This document shows positions 27,157 through 35,864 of a DNA stretch of 64,000 bases, one piece after another; position 1 is the first letter of the stretch, and each line of letters opens with the position of its first letter. This DNA comes from Terriglobia bacterium. GTDB taxonomy: Bacteria > Acidobacteriota > Polarisedimenticolia > Polarisedimenticolales > JAIQFR01. The position numbers and the translations under genes were made by a program. The stretch lies in NCBI GenBank assembly GCA_020073205.1, contig JAIQFR010000010.1, forward strand, positions 1 through 64,000, read 5' to 3'. Under the pieces are notes generated by a model, which was not told the DNA's origin, did no database searches, and worked only from the letters and a program-made list of their open reading frames with translations.

Positions 27157-28311
27157 CTATTCCTTCACCGAGATGTTCCCGTTGATCGTCTCGATCTTCA
27201 CCTTGTTGCCGCCGCCGTTCACCGCGCCCGACATCTTGATGTACTTGCGCGGGGAGCCGTGGGTGTGGTCCCACTCGGGGCTCACGGTCGCCTTCAGGCC
27301 GCCGGGAGCGACGATCTTGTATTCCTGGCTGCTGTTGCGGGTGTACGCGATCTCGAGGTCGAGGTCCATGCGGAACCCGGAGGGGACGTGGAGGGTGATC
27401 TCGCCCCCGTTCGAGGTCAGGGCCACGTCGCCGCCCTTGCCGGTCACGGTCACGCTGATGTCGCCGCCCATGGTGGTCGCCTTGACCCAGCCGTCCACGG
27501 AGCCGATCTCGATGTCGCCCCCCATGGTCGTGGCGCGGACGAAGCGCTGGGCGTTCTGGACGTTGATGTCGCCGCCCATGGTGTGGAGGTCCGCGCCCTC
27601 GGGGGCGTCCTTCACCTCGATCGGTCCACCCATGGTGGAGATCTGCACGGAGTCCGGCTTGACCTCGTCGAGGCCCTTACCGGTGCGCTCCGGGGAGGCG
27701 ACGCCGCCGTCGCGGCGGGTGACGTTCTTGTAGCGGACGTTGCCGCCCATCGAGCTGGCCTTGACGTCGCCCACCACGTTCTCGATCCTGACCTCGCCGC
27801 CCATGGTCTTGAGGTGGCCGTCCAGCGTCGAGTCGGTGACCTCGATCTCCCCGCCCATGGTGGTCAGCTCGGCCTCGCCCTTGACGTCGTGCAGCTTCAG
27901 CGCGCCGCCCTTCGTCTCGCCGGTGAACTTCCCGTCGACGCCGTCGAGGGAGAACTCGCCGCCCATGGAGTCCAGCTCCACGTTGAACGAGCGGGGGACC
28001 CGGATCTTGAAGTCGCTGCTGGAGCTTTGCTTCCCGCCGTGTCCCTTGAAGTTGCTCGTGACCTTCAGGCCGCCCTTGGTCTCCTCGAACGCGATGTCGC
28101 ACTCGGGCTTGCAGGACAGGTCGTAGGTCACCGAGATCGACGAGCCGCCGGTCCCCGAGATCTCGACGGACCCGCCGGACTCGAGGTCGAGGGTCAAGAG
28201 TCCTCCGGCAGAGGCCGGGAACTCCCGGGTGATCGAGTCGGCGCCGGCGGTCGCGGCGGACACCGCCAGGCAGGCGGCGGCGAGCAGGGCGGCGATGGCG
28301 GTTCTGCGCAT
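27157..28311 (-). CDS. Secreted DUF4097-type beta-repeat protein
   Basis: 384 residues with a clear signal peptide (RRTAIAALLAAACLAVSAATAGADS). The body is a parallel beta-repeat with at least eight xxMGGx(I/V) units about 20-30 residues apart (for example TMGGEIEVTD, SMGGNVRYKN, TMGGDINVQN), plus a degenerate NGGEI unit. This is the DUF4097 adhesin-like design seen downstream of ECF sigma/anti-sigma pairs. It follows the anti-sigma gene by 40 bp on the same strand. The role is probably at the cell envelope; the molecular function is unknown. Confidence 0.87.
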   Translation of the reverse strand: MRRTAIAALLAAACLAVSAATAGADSITREFPASAGGLLTLDLESGGSVEISGTGGSSISVTYDLSCKPECDIAFEETKGGLKVTSNFKGHGGKQSSSSDFKIRVPRSFNVELDSMGGEFSLDGVDGKFTGETKGGALKLHDVKGEAELTTMGGEIEVTDSTLDGHLKTMGGEVRIENVVGDVKASSMGGNVRYKNVTRRDGGVASPERTGKGLDEVKPDSVQISTMGGPIEVKDAPEGADLHTMGGDINVQNAQRFVRATTMGGDIEIGSVDGWVKATTMGGDISVTVTGKGGDVALTSNGGEITLHVPSGFRMDLDLEIAYTRNSSQEYKIVAPGGLKATVSPEWDHTHGSPRKYIKMSGAVNGGGNKVKIETINGNISVKE

Positions 28312-28351
28312 GTTCGGCTCCTTGGCGGAGAGCGACCCCCGCCGTCTCGAA

Positions 28352-29311
28352 TCAGAGTTTCTTGTCGAACTGGGCCAGACGGACCATGAGCGCCTCGTCC
28401 CCCGGGCGCTCCTTCTCCCGGATCGCCTCGCGGAGGCGGCGGCGATCGACGCTGTGGGCCGCGAGCGCGTCGAGGGCGAGGAGGCGCATCTGCACGGACT
28501 CGTCGTCCCGCAGCGTGGCGAGCACCGCCGTCTGCACGTCGGGATCGGTCAGGCGCGGGGACAGGATCGACAGCGCCTCGAGCCTCACCGCGAGGCTCTG
28601 GTCGTTGCGCATGGCGAGGAGCAGCGCCTCCTTCAACTTGGGCTCCAGGTTCTCGGCCGAGAGCTCCATCGCCCGGAGGCGGGCGCCGGCGCTCGAGGGG
28701 TCGAGGAGCGCCTGCGCCAGGACGTCCTGGACCACCGCGGACTTCACCGGCTCCACGAGCTGCACGTGGGTCGTGACGTCGAAGTCGAGGGCGACCCTCT
28801 CCCCCTTCGCGCGGCGGAGGGACACGTTGGAGTAGGTGAACGGCGAGTCCTCGACGTCCTGAAGCTCGTGGTTGGACGCCGCGTCGCTCCGGATCGCGGC
28901 GACGAGCCGGTTCCTGAGAGCCGCCTCGGGGTTCCCCCAGGGTGCGCGCCCGGCGGCCAGGCCGGCGACGAACAGGAGGACCGACGCGGCCAGCGCGATG
29001 GCGATCCAGGGGATGCGGCCGCTCCCGATTCCCCAGGGAACGGTGTGCGCCGGTCCCGCGCGCCCGACGACCGCCGCAGGACCCGCGGCCGCGATGCCGC
29101 GCACGACGCGCTCCCTCAATATCTCGAGGTCCGCCTCGTCCGGCCCAGGAGCGTCCGCCGCCAGCCGGGACAGGTCGCGGTGAAGCTCCAGGAGCCGCCG
29201 GCAGGCTTCGCAGGCGCGGCAGTGCGCGAGCAGCGGCCCGATCGCGGCCTCGGGGAGCTCGCCCGCCACGTAGGCCTCGAGCGTCGGCTCGAATCGTTCG
29301 CAGTCGCTCAT
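28352..29311 (-). CDS. Anti-sigma factor with zinc-finger N-terminus and HEAT-like C-terminus
   Basis: 319 residues. The ATG at 29311 overlaps the sigma gene TGA (ATGA), so translation is coupled. Residues 1-60 carry the putative zinc-finger of ZAS-type anti-sigma factors (HCRACEACRRLLELH). A membrane helix (IPWIAIALAASVLLFVAGLAAG) follows. The outer part, about 180 residues, ends in helical repeats resembling HEAT units (SLAVRLEALSILSPRLTDPDV, SVQMRLLALDALAAHSVD). The N-terminus would hold the sigma factor at the membrane. What the outer part senses is unknown. Confidence 0.85.
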   Translation of the reverse strand: MSDCERFEPTLEAYVAGELPEAAIGPLLAHCRACEACRRLLELHRDLSRLAADAPGPDEADLEILRERVVRGIAAAGPAAVVGRAGPAHTVPWGIGSGRIPWIAIALAASVLLFVAGLAAGRAPWGNPEAALRNRLVAAIRSDAASNHELQDVEDSPFTYSNVSLRRAKGERVALDFDVTTHVQLVEPVKSAVVQDVLAQALLDPSSAGARLRAMELSAENLEPKLKEALLLAMRNDQSLAVRLEALSILSPRLTDPDVQTAVLATLRDDESVQMRLLALDALAAHSVDRRRLREAIREKERPGDEALMVRLAQFDKKL

Positions 29312-29877
29312 GGCAGGGAGCCCTCCGATTCCACCAGCACGGCGCGCAGTCTCCTGAGGCTGCGGAAGAGGATGCTCCGCGCGGTGCCCTCGCTGCACTC
29401 GAGCACGGCGCCGATCTCGCGGGGGGACATCCCCTGGAAGTAGCGGAGCACGACGGCCAGCCGCTGGCGGGGGCTCAGGGTGGCGAGCGAGCGGTGCAGC
29501 GCCTCGCGCGTCTCGCGCTCGTGCAGCCTCTCGTCCTGCGGCGGGTCGGGGTCGAGGAACAGGGTCTCGTCCAGCTCGGAGGTCGGGTGGCGCCGCGCCG
29601 CGCGGCGCAGATTGAGTGCCTCGTGGGCGGCGATCCGTGCGATCCAGTTCCTGAGATCGCCGTCCTCCCTGAACGTGCCGAGCCGGGTGTGGACCTTGAG
29701 GAACGTGTCCTGGGCGACGTCCATGGCGCTCTCGCGATCCCCCGTGAACCCGAAGGCGATCCGGTGGACCAGGCGCCCGTACCGGCTCACCAGCTTCTCG
29801 AAGGCCACCTTCGAGCCGGAGCGGATCTCCCGGGTCAGGTCCTGGTCGCTGAACTCCAAAGCGCTCCTCCGGCCCAT
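29308..29877 (-). CDS. ECF-type RNA polymerase sigma factor
   Basis: 189 residues. Region 2 contains FEKLVSRYGRLVHRIAFGFTGDRESAMDVAQDTFLKVH, and region 4 contains LSPRQRLAVVLRYFQGMSPREIGAVLECSEGTARSILFRSLRRLR. Both are full length. It is coupled to the anti-sigma gene and probably drives this three-gene unit with the DUF4097 protein. The ATG at 29877 fits the normal N-terminal length. Confidence 0.93.
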   Translation of the reverse strand: MGRRSALEFSDQDLTREIRSGSKVAFEKLVSRYGRLVHRIAFGFTGDRESAMDVAQDTFLKVHTRLGTFREDGDLRNWIARIAAHEALNLRRAARRHPTSELDETLFLDPDPPQDERLHERETREALHRSLATLSPRQRLAVVLRYFQGMSPREIGAVLECSEGTARSILFRSLRRLRAVLVESEGSLP

Positions 29878-29921
29878 AAGGACACCACGGGCGGCGTTCC
29901 GTTAGCAGGGGAGAAGACTAA

Positions 29922-29937
29922 CCCGGGAGATCCCGGG
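29922..29937 (-). terminator. Hairpin after the aldehyde dehydrogenase gene
   Basis: CCCGGGA (29922-29928) and TCCCGGG (29931-29937) form a tight 7-bp stem. On the minus strand it is followed by TTAGTCTTCTCC, a mildly T-rich run. It lies 17 bp past the stop at 29955 and before the sigma gene. Confidence 0.45.
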
Positions 29938-29954
29938 CGCGCCGCCGGGGAGGC

Positions 29955-31643
29955 TCAGCGGTGACCGGGGAGGATCGAGAGGAGGAAGGAGGCGACCCGC
30001 CGCCGGGCGCGGAACCGCCGGCCGCGGATCAGCGAGCCCACCGCGAGGAGCCGCCTCATGAGGCTCCGGCCGTGGATCGCCTGGAGTGACGCGTCGGCGA
30101 CCCGCGCGGCCTCCGCGTCGTACGGGAACGCGAACACGGGGGCCTCGGTGCGGCACGGGTCGTACGAGACGAACCTCCTGCGGCTCATCTCCCGGAGCCC
30201 GGCGAAACCGTGGGTGCTGCCGACGCCGCTCGAGCGGTAGCCCGACCAGGTGGAGGCCGGCTCGCCGAAGGCGTAGAGGACGTCGTTGACCGTGACGACG
30301 CCGGCCTGCACCCCCGACATGATCCGGTCCGCGGTCCCCGCCGACGTGGTCCAGCCGCTGGCGGTCAGCGCGTACTCGCTGTCGTTGGCCAGCAGGATCG
30401 CGCGCTCCAGGCTGTCCACGACCACGATGGGGATCACGGGGCCCAGCGTCTCCTCTCGGAGGATGCGGGCGTGGGGCGGCGGCTCGAGGAGGATCGTCGG
30501 GGGGTAGAAGTAGCCCGGGCACGGCATCGGCATCCCGCCGCACAGGAGGCGCGCCCCGGCCTGGACGGCTTCGGTCACCTGGCGGTGGACCGCCTCGACG
30601 CGCTCCTCCGACACGAGGGGACCCATGTCGATGTCCTTCTCGAGGGGATCGCCCACGCGGACGCCGTCGACCTCCTCTTCGACGGCCTCGACGAACTCCG
30701 CCGCGACGTGCTCGTCGACGTAGACCCTCTCGATGGCGCCGCAGTTCTGCCCCGCGTTGGCGAGCGCGCCCCAGACGACGCCGCGGGCGGCCCGCCGGAC
30801 GTCGGCGTCCGCGGCGACGATGGAAGGGTGCTTGCCTCCCAGCGAGAGGACCACCGGGCGGGGAGCGCACCCGGCGGTGGCCATCACCTGGCGGCCGGTC
30901 TCGGTCGCGCCGGCGAAGAAGACCTTGTCCACGCGAGGGTGGGCGACGAGGTGCAGCGTCTCCTCGCGTCCGGTGGCGACGACCCCGACCAGCCCCTCGG
31001 GGAAGCCCGCCTCCTCGCACAGCTCCGCGATCTTGAGCCCGCAGCAGGGGGTCAGCTCCGAGGGCTTGAGCACGACCGCGTTCCCCATGGCGAGGGCCGC
31101 CCCGACCTGCACCAGCGGGAGCGCGAACGGGAGGGGGAACGGGGTCACGAGGGCGACGACGCCGAGCGGCTCGTAGACGTCGTGGACGCTCTTGTGCGAG
31201 TACAGCGGGTGCGGAGCCTGGATCGGCCGGCTCTGGAGTCGGCCGGCGTGCTGCGCGAGGAACTCGAGGTGGTCGAGCGTCGGGAGCACCTCGAGGGCGA
31301 GGGCCTCGGTCACCGGCTTCCCTTGCTCCGCCGCAATCAGGCGCGCGATCTCGTGCGCGCGATGGAGGATCGCGGAGGCGAGCCTGCGGAGCCGCCGGCT
31401 CCGCTCCTCCCGGGGGGAGCCGCGCCAGAGCACCGAGGCGTAAGCCGCCGCGTCCACCGCCGCGTCGATCTCGTCGGCGTCGGCCAAGGGGACTTCCTCG
31501 AGCGGCCGTCCCGTCGAAGGGTTCCACGAGACGAGAGTGCGGGCGGGGCGTTGGACCGGGAGGGCGGCGTCGAAGTCGCCGGGCAGTGGCGGCTCGGCGA
31601 GGGCGCTCGTGGCCTGGGTGGGCGTGCGGGGGCCGGTCTCCAT
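29955..31643 (-). CDS. Aldehyde dehydrogenase superfamily protein with altered active site
   Basis: 562 residues from the ATG at 31643. The fold is clear: NAD-binding VTPFPLPFALPLVQVGAALAMGN, FFAGATETGRQ, and the catalytic-cysteine loop GQNCGAIERVYV. The general-base motif, normally LELGGK, reads LSLGGK, so the catalytic glutamate is replaced by serine. A C-terminal extension of about 60 residues ends FLLSILPGHR. This may mean CoA-acylating, esterase-like or non-hydrolytic chemistry, or a lost function. The minus-strand gene downstream of SenA shows no clear tie to that cluster. Confidence 0.85.
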   Translation of the reverse strand: METGPRTPTQATSALAEPPLPGDFDAALPVQRPARTLVSWNPSTGRPLEEVPLADADEIDAAVDAAAYASVLWRGSPREERSRRLRRLASAILHRAHEIARLIAAEQGKPVTEALALEVLPTLDHLEFLAQHAGRLQSRPIQAPHPLYSHKSVHDVYEPLGVVALVTPFPLPFALPLVQVGAALAMGNAVVLKPSELTPCCGLKIAELCEEAGFPEGLVGVVATGREETLHLVAHPRVDKVFFAGATETGRQVMATAGCAPRPVVLSLGGKHPSIVAADADVRRAARGVVWGALANAGQNCGAIERVYVDEHVAAEFVEAVEEEVDGVRVGDPLEKDIDMGPLVSEERVEAVHRQVTEAVQAGARLLCGGMPMPCPGYFYPPTILLEPPPHARILREETLGPVIPIVVVDSLERAILLANDSEYALTASGWTTSAGTADRIMSGVQAGVVTVNDVLYAFGEPASTWSGYRSSGVGSTHGFAGLREMSRRRFVSYDPCRTEAPVFAFPYDAEAARVADASLQAIHGRSLMRRLLAVGSLIRGRRFRARRRVASFLLSILPGHR

Positions 31644-31772
31644 GTCAGGGCCGAATATAGGTCGCCGGCACGACGCGGGCACCCGTCCCGGCGCCCTGAA
31701 AGCGCGGGCGTCCCCGGCCGATGCAAGATCGATATCCGGAGTGCCGAACCGTAATCCGAAACCGCGTGGGCG

Positions 31773-33071
31773 TTACGGCGCGCAGGTCCTGAAGCCGCCG
31801 AGCACGTCGCGGCGGTGGGGCTCGTAGAAGTTCCGCCAGGTGTTGCGCAAGAGTCGCCCGCGGGTCGCCCAGCAGCCGCCCCGCAGGACGCGGTGCGGGG
31901 TCGCGAACCAGGGCTCCGAGTAGTCCTTGTAGGGGTCCGCGACGAAGCCGGGGTACGGCAGGAAGCGAGACGCGGTCCACTCCCAAACGTTTCCGATCAT
32001 CTGGCGGCAGCCGAACGCGCTGTCCCCCGCGGGCAGGGCGGCCACGTCGACGCACCCGCCCCACCTTCCGTCGAGGTTGGCGTGCTCGGACGTCGGCGGC
32101 TCATCACCCCAGGGGAACGGCCGCTTGCGGCCAACCTCGGCGGGACCGGTGGCCGCCAGCTCCCATTCGGCTTCCGTCGGCAGGCGGCGTCCCGCCCAGC
32201 GGCAATAACCGTCGGCCTCGAACGCGTTGACGTGGATCACCGGGGCGTGCGGCGCGAGCGGGACGACCCGGTCGTAGCGCCGCCAAACGAACCCGCCTCC
32301 GGGCGCCTGCTCCCAGTAGACGGGGCGCTCCGCAGCCACCGACGCGCGCCAGCGCCAGCCCCCAGGGGTCCAGAACCGCTCCGCGCGATAGCCTCCCGCT
32401 TCGACGAACTCGGCGAACTCGGCGTTCGTCACCGGCGCTCGGGCGATCCGGAACGGGGCGACCGTCACCCCGTGCGCCCACTTCTCGTTGTCGAACACGA
32501 ACGGCGAGTCGCGGGTTCCCCCGAGGAGATGCGTCCCGCCTGGCACCTCCACGTCGCCCGGGAGCGGGCCGGCCTCGTCGGGAGGAGGGGCGGCCGCCGC
32601 GAGGCGCGGCTCGGGATAGCCCAGCGTCTGGCGGGTGTACGTGAAGGCCTCGTCGTGCATGTCCTCGTGGAAGAGCGCCAGGCGGTAGAAGTAGGCGGCC
32701 TTCCCGTCCGGCTCGTGCGTCGCGATCCGGTGGAGGATCCGCTCCAGGACGCCACGCGCGAACTCGAGCGTCTCCGCCATGGTGGGCAGCGGCAGGTCCC
32801 AGCGCGTGTCGTGCGCGACCCTGGACGAGTCGTAGAGCGAGTCGCCGTCCCGCCTCGACGGGGGCTCGCTCCAGAGGTGGCGCAGGGCCCAGCTCTCCTG
32901 GAACCAGCCCACGTGTCCCACTTCCCAGCGCAGCGGGTTGACGATGGCGAGCCTGGGGCCCATGAGCTGCTCGTCGCTCAGGCCTGACACGAGCTGGAGC
33001 GTGCGCGCACGCGCGTCCCGGAGCTGCCGGGCCAGCTCGTCGCGCGTCGGAGGTGCGCTCCCGGTGCTCAT
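31773..33071 (-). CDS. senA: EgtB/SenA-type sulfoxide/selenoxide synthase (DinB - FGE-sulfatase)
   Basis: 432 residues, the usual length for this family. Residues about 10-160 are the DinB-like helical domain with the iron-binding triad His53 (WEVGHVGW), His135 and His139 (HEDMH). Residues about 175-430 are the FGE-sulfatase domain with WELAATG, GNVWEWTASRF and RVLRGGCW. These non-haem iron enzymes join hercynine to a thiol (EgtB) or a selenosugar (SenA) using O2. SenA is preferred because the SenB gene is divergent only 46 bp away; egtC and egtE are absent. EgtB activity cannot be excluded from sequence alone. Confidence 0.82.
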   Translation of the reverse strand: MSTGSAPPTRDELARQLRDARARTLQLVSGLSDEQLMGPRLAIVNPLRWEVGHVGWFQESWALRHLWSEPPSRRDGDSLYDSSRVAHDTRWDLPLPTMAETLEFARGVLERILHRIATHEPDGKAAYFYRLALFHEDMHDEAFTYTRQTLGYPEPRLAAAAPPPDEAGPLPGDVEVPGGTHLLGGTRDSPFVFDNEKWAHGVTVAPFRIARAPVTNAEFAEFVEAGGYRAERFWTPGGWRWRASVAAERPVYWEQAPGGGFVWRRYDRVVPLAPHAPVIHVNAFEADGYCRWAGRRLPTEAEWELAATGPAEVGRKRPFPWGDEPPTSEHANLDGRWGGCVDVAALPAGDSAFGCRQMIGNVWEWTASRFLPYPGFVADPYKDYSEPWFATPHRVLRGGCWATRGRLLRNTWRNFYEPHRRDVLGGFRTCAP

Positions 33072-33117
33072 CGCCGATCTTGGAGCCTCGATGCCCGCAG
33101 GATACCATGGGCGCTCG

Positions 33118-34071
33118 ATGAGGATCGTGATCGCCTGCCCCGCGCCTCGCGGCGCGCACAGCGGAAATCGGGTGACCGCCGAGCGCTGGCGGACGTTGCT
33201 GCGCGAGCTGGGACACGTGGCGACGATTGACCGCGATGCGGGCGCGGGTCCCGCGGACCTGCTCGTCGCCGTCCACGCGACCCGCTCCGCGGCCGCGATC
33301 GCGCGCTTCCGCCGGCGCTCGCCCCGAGCCCCGACGATCGTGACGCTCGCAGGGACCGACCTCTACGTCGATCTGCCGGGCGCCCCCGAGGCATGGGGGG
33401 CTCTCGAGCCGGCATCCCGGCTCGTCGTGCTCCACCCGCTGGCCGCGGAGAGCCTGCCGCCCGGGCTGCGCGACAAGACCCGGGTCATCCTGCAGTCGGC
33501 GCGCGCTCCGGCCGCGGCGCCGCCGCGCTCCCGCCGTTTCTTCGACGTGGCGGTCGCCGCGCACCTGCGCGGTGTGAAGGACCCGTTCCGGGCGGAGGAG
33601 GCCGTGCGCGGCCTGCCGAGCTCGTCGAGGCTCAGGGTGCGGCACGCGGGCCGCGTCCTCGAATCGGGACTCGGTCGCGAGGCGCGACGGAGGGCGGCGG
33701 CGAACCCCCGCTACTCGTGGCTCGGCGAGCGCTCCGGCAGTGAGGCGCGACGTCTGATCGCCGGCTCGCGGCTCCTCGTGGTCACCTCGCGGAGCGAGGG
33801 GGGCGCGAACGTGGTCTCGGAGGCGGTCGTCTCCGGCGTGCCGGTGGTCGCCACGCGCATCCCCTGCACGATCGGTCTCCTCGGCGAGGGGTATCCGGGC
33901 TTCTTCGAGGTGGGGGATACCGCCGGGCTGCGGCGGCTGCTGCTTCGCGCGGAGGGGGAGCCCGGGTTCCTCCGGACGCTCGCCGCCTGGTGCCGCGGGC
34001 GCCGGCCGCTGTTCGCCCCGGCGCGCGAGCGAGGCGCCTGGAGGCGGCTCCTGGGGGAGCTGGGCCTCTGA
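33118..34071 (+). CDS. senB: SenB-type selenosugar synthase (glycosyltransferase fold)
   Basis: 317 residues. The GT-B-like sequence has MRIVIACPAPRGAHSGNRVT, ADLLVAVHATRSAAAI, TLAGTDLYVDLP, VAAHLRGVKDPFRAEEA, PRYSWLGE, and the late nucleotide-sugar motif SRSEGGANVVSEAVVSGVPVVATRI. These match the family shown to make selenosugar from selenophosphate and UDP-GlcNAc in selenoneine synthesis. The ATG at 33118 fits the family N-terminus; an earlier ATG at 33091 is less likely. It is divergent from senA and followed by egtD after 42 bp. Confidence 0.85.
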   Translation: MRIVIACPAPRGAHSGNRVTAERWRTLLRELGHVATIDRDAGAGPADLLVAVHATRSAAAIARFRRRSPRAPTIVTLAGTDLYVDLPGAPEAWGALEPASRLVVLHPLAAESLPPGLRDKTRVILQSARAPAAAPPRSRRFFDVAVAAHLRGVKDPFRAEEAVRGLPSSSRLRVRHAGRVLESGLGREARRRAAANPRYSWLGERSGSEARRLIAGSRLLVVTSRSEGGANVVSEAVVSGVPVVATRIPCTIGLLGEGYPGFFEVGDTAGLRRLLLRAEGEPGFLRTLAAWCRGRRPLFAPARERGAWRRLLGELGL

Positions 34072-34107
34072 GCCGCCGGCCGCGGCGCCGCGGCTCTCGG
34101 GTAGAAT
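34070..34107 (+). promoter_or_regulatory. Hairpin and candidate -10 box between senB and egtD
   Basis: GAGCCGC (34070-34076) and GCGGCTC (34090-34096) can form a 7-bp stem with a GC-rich interior right at the senB stop. A TAGAAT box (34102-34107) follows. If used, transcription would start at about the egtD ATG. The region could set egtD and transporter levels apart from senB. Confidence 0.4.
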
Positions 34108-34113
34108 CGGAAG

Positions 34114-35100
34114 ATGCGGCTCCCGCCTCGACCCAGCGTCGCCCGGTCCCTCGCTGCCGGCGCCGCGCGTGATCGCATGGCGGCCGAGGTCCGGGCGGGC
34201 CTCTCCGCGCGCCCGCTCCCCACGCTGCCGTGCAAGTACTTCTACGACCGGAGAGGGGGCGAGCTGTTCGACGCGATCACCCGGCTTCCGGAGTACTACC
34301 CGTATCGGACCGAGGAGGCGATCCTGCGGTCGGTGGCTCACGAGGTGGTCTCGCTCGTCGCGCCTCGCGAGCTGGCGGAGCTGGGCTCCGGTCTCGGGGT
34401 CAAGACGCGCCTCTTCCTCGACGCGATGCGGTCGCGGGGGTTCCTCGAGCGCTGCGTGCTGCTGGACATCAGCGAGAGCGTGCTGGAGCGGTCGATCGCG
34501 GGCCTGACCTCCGACTACCCGGCCCTCGAGGCGAGGGGGATCGTCGGCGATTTCGTCCTGGACCTCGCGTCGCTCGGTCCCGGCGGGGGGCGGCTCGTCC
34601 TGTTCCTCGCCGGCACCATCGGCAACCTGCATCCCGACGAGGTGCCGGGGTTCCTCTCGGCGCTGGCGCGCCAGCTCGAGCCGGGCGACGGCTTCCTCCT
34701 GGGGATCGACCTCGTCAAGGACGAGGGGAGGCTCGAGGCCGCGTACAACGACTCGGCCGGAGTCACCGCGGAGTTCAATCGCAACATCCTCCGCGTCGTC
34801 AACGCCGGCCTCTCGGCCGACTTCGTCCCCGAGGCGTTCGAGCACGTCGCCTTCTACGACCGCGAGCGCGCCTGGATCGAGATGCGCCTCAGGGCCACCC
34901 GCGACATGCGCGTGCGCCTGCCCGGCGCGTCGATCGAGCTTCTGCTCCGGGCCGGGGAGGAGATTCGCACCGAGCTGTCCTGCAAGTACACGCGGGAGTC
35001 GTTCGAGGCGCGCCTCCCCGGCACCGGGCTCGGGATCGAGCGCTGGACCACCGACCCCGACGGGCTGTTCGCCTCCGTGCTGCTGCGGCGCGCGGCATGA
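34114..35100 (+). CDS. egtD: L-histidine N-alpha-methyltransferase (hercynine synthase)
   Basis: 328 residues, the normal EgtD length. The family start KYFYDRRGGELFDAITRLPEYYPYRTE is followed by the SAM-binding ELGSGLG (about 89-95), LDISESVL, FLAGTIGNLHPDEVPGFL and the histidine-binding region YNDSAGVTAEFNRNILRVVN. EgtD methylates histidine three times to make hercynine, the betaine precursor of ergothioneine and selenoneine. Its TGA overlaps the ATG of the transporter ATPase (ATGA), so synthesis and transport genes are translationally coupled. Confidence 0.95.
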   Translation: MRLPPRPSVARSLAAGAARDRMAAEVRAGLSARPLPTLPCKYFYDRRGGELFDAITRLPEYYPYRTEEAILRSVAHEVVSLVAPRELAELGSGLGVKTRLFLDAMRSRGFLERCVLLDISESVLERSIAGLTSDYPALEARGIVGDFVLDLASLGPGGGRLVLFLAGTIGNLHPDEVPGFLSALARQLEPGDGFLLGIDLVKDEGRLEAAYNDSAGVTAEFNRNILRVVNAGLSADFVPEAFEHVAFYDRERAWIEMRLRATRDMRVRLPGASIELLLRAGEEIRTELSCKYTRESFEARLPGTGLGIERWTTDPDGLFASVLLRRAA

Positions 35101-35864
35101 TCGAGGTCCTGGGGCTGAGCAAGCGCTATCCGGGCGGCGCCGCCGTGGACGACGTGTCCTTCGTCGTACCGGCGGGGGAGATGCTGGCGCTCGTGGGGCG
35201 CTCGGGCTCCGGGAAGACCACGACGCTCAAGATGATCAACCGGCTCGTCGAGCCCAGCGCGGGACGCGTGCGGGTGGACGGGGAGGACGTGACCCGGCTC
35301 GAGCCCCACGTCCTGCGCCGGCGGATCGGCTACGTCTTCCAGGGGGTCGGGCTGTTCCCGCACCTGACCGTCGGCGAGAACGTCGCCGTTCCCCTGCGCC
35401 TGGCCCACTGGGAGGCCGGCCGGATCGCGGCCAGGGTCGCCGAGCTCCTGGAGCTCGTCGAGCTGGACCCGGCGCTCGGGAGCCGGAGGACCTCCGAGCT
35501 GTCCGGCGGGCAGCTGCAGCGCGTGGGCGTCGCGCGCGCCCTCGCGGCCTCCCCGAAGGTGATGCTGCTGGACGAGCCGTTCGGGGCGCTCGATCCGATC
35601 ACCCGCGACCACGTCCAGCGATCGTTCATGGCGCTGCGCCTCAGGGTGCGGCCGACCGCGGTGTTCGTCACGCACGACATGGCCGAGGCGCTGATGCTCG
35701 CCGACCGCGTCGGCGTGATGCACGCCGGCCGCCTCCTGCAGGTGGGGACGCCCTCCGAGCTCTCGCGCGCTCCGGCGGACGAGCGCGTCGCGCAGCTCCT
35801 CGAGACGCCGCGCCGCCAGGCGCGGGCGATCGACGCGCTCCTTCAGGGGCCGGCGAATGGGTGA
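35097..35864 (+). CDS. ABC transporter ATPase, betaine/ergothioneine type (EgtV/OpuCA-like)
   Basis: 255 residues. Walker A GRSGSGKTT (about 34-42), signature LSGGQLQRVGVARALA, Walker B VMLLDEPFGALDP and the switch TVFVTHDMAEA are all intact. It is of the OpuCA/ProV family but lacks the C-terminal CBS domains of the osmotically controlled members. It is coupled to egtD upstream (ATGA) and overlaps the permease gene by 8 bp. The context suggests transport of a hercynine-derived betaine rather than glycine betaine. Confidence 0.9.
   Translation: MIEVLGLSKRYPGGAAVDDVSFVVPAGEMLALVGRSGSGKTTTLKMINRLVEPSAGRVRVDGEDVTRLEPHVLRRRIGYVFQGVGLFPHLTVGENVAVPLRLAHWEAGRIAARVAELLELVELDPALGSRRTSELSGGQLQRVGVARALAASPKVMLLDEPFGALDPITRDHVQRSFMALRLRVRPTAVFVTHDMAEALMLADRVGVMHAGRLLQVGTPSELSRAPADERVAQLLETPRRQARAIDALLQGPANG

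Noticed and set aside
30210-31754. 514-codon plus-strand frame opposite the aldehyde dehydrogenase
   Set aside because: It is an antisense shadow without motifs or ribosome site.
32104-34845. 913-codon open frame on the minus strand opposite senB and egtD
   Set aside because: It is the shadow of well-recognised genes and has an odd composition. SenA, SenB and EgtD motifs all lie in other frames.
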